A DNA stretch of 64,000 bases, from NCBI GenBank assembly GCA_001051155.2, contig JYIP02000003.1, positions 5,518,001 through 5,582,000 of the forward strand, in the 5' to 3' direction. The DNA is from Chrysoporthe austroafricana. Taxonomy: Eukaryota; Ascomycota; Sordariomycetes; Diaporthales; Cryphonectriaceae. Shown here one piece after another: positions 60,557-64,000 of this stretch. Every line of letters begins with the position of its first letter. Positions within the stretch are counted from its first letter, which is position 1. Below the pieces are notes generated by a model. That model was not told the DNA's origin. It ran no database searches and worked only from the letters and a program-made list of their open reading frames with translations. Both the position numbers and the translations under genes were made by a program.

Positions 60557-60970
60557 TTACTGCAGAACCGCTTCCGCCTGCATCTCGACATGCATTCCCC
60601 GCATGCTGAGGTTCGACACACCGACGCAGGTCCAGGTGGGACGGTGCCCCGGGTACCGCCGCTTCCAGATCTCCATCATGACGCCCTCGTACCGCATGTC
60701 GACTAGGAAGGTCAGGATCTTGTGGGCGACCGCCAGGCCCTGCCGGACCCCTGCGGCCTTGAGGGCCAGGTCTGCGCCGTCGAAGGCCGCTTCGATCTGG
60801 TCTGCAACAGACGTCTCGACCAACTTCCCCGTCTTCCGGTCCACCCCGGCCTGGCCCGCCGTGATGACCAGCCTCGCGTTTGCCGGTAGGATGACGGCGT
60901 TGGAGAACCCGGCTTCCTGACAGTTCTCGCCGACAATGTCGGAGGGTTGGTGGTATGTGATGCTGGCCAT
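60557..60970 (-). CDS. RidA/YjgF/UK114-like protein lacking the catalytic arginine
   Basis: 137 residues, single exon, with the RidA fold pattern (LVITAGQAGVDRKTGKL; ADQIEAAFDGADLALKAAGV; TWTCVGV; VEMQAEAVL). Canonical RidA trimers hydrolyse reactive imines and enamines formed from amino acids, using an arginine (Arg105 in E. coli, within PARSCVEV). Here the aligned segment is PTWTCVGV, with Trp113 in place of Arg, while the Glu of IEIE is kept as Glu129. It may therefore be a non-canonical Rid protein with a different substrate, or a ligand-binding one. The A-tract 2 bases after the stop and the absence of introns are unusual beside its multi-exon neighbours. It is divergent from the FAD amine oxidase, whose product is an imine. 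Confidence 0.88.
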   Translation of the reverse strand: MASITYHQPSDIVGENCQEAGFSNAVILPANARLVITAGQAGVDRKTGKLVETSVADQIEAAFDGADLALKAAGVRQGLAVAHKILTFLVDMRYEGVMMEIWKRRYPGHRPTWTCVGVSNLSMRGMHVEMQAEAVLQ

Positions 60971-61795
60971 TCTGGAATTAGATGGGCTGGAAACGTCCAG
61001 TAGACAGCGTACAAGGTGATATGAAGGTACTTGACGCGTGAGAGGAAGACTGAAGTAGTGGAGAACAAAAGGGGTTTGGGGGGGGGCAGTTTAATTGCAA
61101 GTAGATCGAAGGCGGAAGAAAACACTGACTATATAATATCGATGTTGCTTATGTAGTACAACATTCATCCATCCTATAGTACTATGTATATTCCCCTGCA
61201 GTTCTAGACCCACCATTTTTCCGAGGGAGTATGGAACAACGAGAATGGACTTGTGACTACTCATGAGAAGGATGGTCCTTGATAAGCGGCGCTTACTACA
61301 AACCCGATTAGGTATGGTTGGGGTATGTATAGTCCTTGACCAGCATGCGACACGTACTATGATTTATGTGTGCATGCCAACTTAGTACGTAAGTAATTAC
61401 TTCCACAATATTACCTCGTTCGCTCCCAAGTACCTATTTTGTTTTTGTAGGCACGCGCCCTCTCCGTTCGGAACTGATACCTAGCTAGTTCAAACAGCCG
61501 TTGCATGCAATGCTCCGAGCCCGCATCTTTCCAGTCCCAGTTGCGAGATCGCGCAGCTCTGGGAGAGTGCCGAGAGACAAGATCGCATGGCTCGCGAACA
61601 AAATGATATTCCAGAGATATGCTCCATAGGGACTTTGCTTATCTCCTAATCGAGCGTCTGTGTTCTTGTTTTTGTTGACCTAGGTCCTTAAATAGCCGAG
61701 GTCGAAGCCAACCCGTACCGAGGTGATCTCAACAAGGGCTGCTGCATCTCCATCTTCTCAAGTGTACTCTCCATCAAACACCATTCTCACTAAGC
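60971..61795. promoter_or_regulatory. Divergent promoter region: RidA-like (-) / FAD amine oxidase (+)
   Basis: 825 bases between divergent starts. It contains GACCTAGGTC (61,677-61,686), a palindrome with the ACCTAGGT core, followed at once by CTTAAATAG, a possible TATA element about 105 bases before the oxidase start. TACCTAGCTA at 61,478-61,487 has one mismatch. Confidence 0.5.
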
Positions 61796-63572
61796 ATGTT
61801 GGACAAGACTCGGGATGCATTTTCCTGGACCCCGCAGGATGGCCTGAAGAAGGGACAATTCGCCTGCAAAGGAGTCATTTCCCCAGCTTCACGTATACAA
61901 TCGCCTGCGGGTTTTGTGTACGATGTCCTCATTGTTGGAGGTGGTTATGCTGGGCTGTCGGCCGCACGCGACCTCACCAATGCTGGTCAGCTGGACTCGG
62001 CCCCAAATTTTTGGACTGTCTAACTGGTCTGTGCAGGTCGTTCTGTGCTGATGATCGAGGGCCGTGACCGGATTGGGGGACGCACATTCACAATTGAAGA
62101 AGATGGTAAGTTCAGCCAAGTACGAGTACGTGATAGCACTCAACTACTGATCGCAGTCCATGACCACTAGGGTTCAAGTATGAGATGGGCGGAACCTGGG
62201 TGTCCCATTGCCAACCAAACACATTCCGAGAGATGGTGCGGTATAAGATGGATCGAGACCTAGTTACGACCCGTGAGCACGGGCATGAAAACGACTACTA
62301 CACGTTCAAAGTTCCCGGTATGGCACTTGTTAATAATGATCGACGGCACGCCCGGGGATAAATAAGCTAATGGCCTTGATCCACAGGAGTGCCACACCGG
62401 AAACTATCCCACGAGGAGGCTGGGGAGCTCTCAGCCAGAGGGTGGAATATATTTGTCAACGTCGACGGTGCGGACTGTTGGAAGATCTGTCCACTCCCTC
62501 ATGCACAGCTCGACAATATTCGCATTGACCGGAAAGAAGTAGAGAAGTGGGATGCTTACTCTTGCTGGGACCGCTACCAAGAAATCAAAGACCAGCTGAG
62601 CACCGAGGAGTCTGGCCTGCTTCTCTCGCTCTTGCTGCACCTCTCCGGAGGCGAGGAAAACCTCAAGAACTCCAGCCTCTGGGATATGATCCGATGTCAC
62701 GCTCTCACGAACCATGCCTTTTCCGATTTCGAGGACATCTGGCTTCTCTACAAGCTACGTGAGGGCCAGTCCAGCCTCGCGCGCCGTATCTTCGATGATG
62801 CGGTGGACTGCGGGCTTGAATATACATTCAACACCCACGTGGAGACAATCCAACAAACAACTGACGACTGGACCCGGATCCACACCAAAGACGGTCGGGG
62901 CTTTACCGGGAGAAAGACTATCTGCACTGTTCCGCTAAATACCCTCAAATCGCTTACCTTCAAACCTCCCGTATCACCTCTCCGCCAGGAAGCTATCGAA
63001 GCCGGTCATATCAACTTTATGTCCAAGGTCCATGCCATCGTCAAGGGCTCTGGGATGGCGTCTTGGAACGGCGTATGCTACCCAAATATCCTGCTCTACG
63101 CCTACGGCGACGGAGTACTGCCTAGCGGCGACACCCATCTCGTCGCGTTCGGTACCGACGAGAGGCACCATTTCGTTCCCGAACGTGATCCGGAGAAGAT
63201 TGTCCAAGGATTCAAAAATTTCCACCCGATGGACGTAAAAAAAGTCGTAAGTCCGGTTCCAACGCTGAGCCGGTGCTGGATCCAGCCAAGATAATAGCTG
63301 ATATTGGTTTGCAGGTGTTCCACAACTGGAACACGGATCCCTACTCACAAGCGGGTCCCTGTTTCTGGCCTCCGGGCTTCATGACCAAATACCAGGACGA
63401 GCTGCAAAGCCGCCATGGCAACATCTTTTTTGCCTCTGCGGACTGGGCTCATGGGTGGCGTGCGTTCATTGACGGCGCTCTTGAACAAGGCTTTATGAAC
63501 GCAATAGATGTCCTAAATGAACTGCGCCAGGAAGATAGAAAGTCCACGAGATCTCTCAGGTCTAGTCTTTAA
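61796..63572 (+). CDS. FAD-dependent amine oxidase (monoamine oxidase family)
   Basis: Oxidises an amine to an imine, which hydrolyses to the aldehyde; FAD is reoxidised by oxygen. Five exons: 61,796-61,985, 62,037-62,105, 62,171-62,317, 62,387-63,246 and 63,315-63,572, all GT-AG and in phase, giving 507 residues. The dinucleotide-binding motif VLIVGGGYAGLSAARDL is at 44-60, the second FAD motif GRDRIGGRTFT is split by a short exon, and the substrate-domain entry KYEMGGTWVSH follows. The C-terminal FAD contact is ASADWAHGWRAFIDGALEQG. I see no cysteine at the covalent-FAD position, as in fungal MAO-N. The sequence runs to a normal stop. No clear PTS1 (ends RSSL). Confidence 0.92.
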
Positions 63573-64000
63573 GGTGCTTTTCCTAAGAAGCAATTTCGCA
63601 CAATTTCAAATGTCTGGCTTCCACAGTTCGAACTTTGGTGCCCTTCTGATATGGGTTGTATATAAAGAATGCCAAACTGTGTCAAGCGTCCCCATGTGTA
63701 CTGCCAGTGTTTCAATTTCATGAGATAGCGCTATCAGAATTCATCCGCTTAAGCCCAGTCAATAGACGCCAAAGAGAACAGAGGGGGGGGGCCTCTCGCA
63801 ACCTAGAGAAGGCTGCGACCTCGTCACCCCGGAAGAACTGCAGCGTTACTTCCACGAGTCCCGGAATGGAGTGAGTGAGGTCGCCCTGCAAGAACTTTTG
63901 CCGGGATGATAGGATAGGCGAGGAACTCTTGTGCAATAGTACCGGGTTTTCGTCTGGCAGAGGAGATAGGCAACGGCGCAGCGCCCGCGAGCTGGATCCC
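63573..64000. other. Interval to window end, possible partial gene
   Basis: Nothing certain. A minus-strand open frame at 63,936-63,718 (HSIPGLVEVTLQFFRGDEV) and a plus-strand frame (VTPEELQRYFHESRNGV) overlap; neither can be judged because the window ends. A G-run lies at about 63,783-63,790. Confidence 0.3.

Noticed and set aside
63718..63936. 72-codon minus frame near the window end
   Set aside because: An overlapping plus-strand frame is equally plausible and the window ends before either can be tested.
1..64000. tRNA or rRNA genes
   Set aside because: Scanning by eye gave no convincing tRNA cloverleaf or rRNA core; a covariance-model search would be decisive.

Overview
The window is fungal: a filamentous ascomycete (Pezizomycotina, probably a sordariomycete). 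The reasons are short GT-AG introns of about 50-100 bases, Zn2Cys6 regulators, Ty3/gypsy chromoviral retrotransposons, and a two-part composition typical of genomes with repeat-induced point mutation (RIP). Bases 1-42,917 are extremely AT-rich (9 G/C in the 60 bases from 4,201). From 42,918 on, the DNA is GC-balanced to GC-rich (42 G/C in the 60 bases from 53,401). The switch falls exactly on the 3' end of an LTR. All identifications come from reading translations and motifs; no database search was run.

The AT-rich half (1-42,917) is a nest of dead, RIP-mutated LTR retrotransposons. Family A is a gypsy element with LTRs of about 400-455 bp, ending TGTTATAA...TTATAACA before RIP. It appears as a plus-strand gag-pol copy (845-7,169), two truncated minus-strand copies (7,170-11,541 and 23,831-27,851), plus-strand 3' ends at 38,484-39,588 and about 41,040-42,917, and a solo LTR with an intact CTATA target duplication (41,737-42,171). 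Family A carries a small coiled-coil ORF antisense to pol, between the chromodomain and the 3' LTR, seen in five places. Family B is a second, larger gypsy element present as two collinear direct copies of about 10.6 kb (11,542-22,135 and 27,852-38,483). It has 207/208-bp LTRs and a third ORF of unknown function after the chromodomain. Between the B copies lies a RIP-decayed fragment of a dynamin-like GTPase gene (stalk and GTPase effector domain, about 22,136-23,830). Another unidentified decayed frame is at about 39,690-40,420.

The GC-rich half (42,918-64,000) holds nine genes that look like an amine or amide metabolism cluster: a PhyH-type Fe(II)/2-oxoglutarate dioxygenase (-), a maltose O-acetyltransferase-like enzyme (+), a Zn2Cys6 regulator (+), a short-chain dehydrogenase (-), a copper/topaquinone amine oxidase (+), a second Zn2Cys6 regulator (-) with an in-frame amber codon, an amidase-signature hydrolase (+), a RidA/YjgF-like protein (-) and an FAD amine oxidase (+). 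Eight of the nine form four head-to-head divergent pairs: PhyH/acetyltransferase, SDR/copper amine oxidase, regulator 2/amidase, and RidA-like/FAD amine oxidase. No NRPS, PKS or terpene backbone gene is in view.

A plausible joint role (inference): the amidase frees an amine or acid from an amide, the two amine oxidases deaminate amines through imines to aldehydes, the RidA-like protein handles the reactive imine/enamine, the SDR interconverts aldehyde/ketone and alcohol, and the dioxygenase and acetyltransferase tailor the product. Lying against a RIP isochore, the cluster may be under chromatin control.
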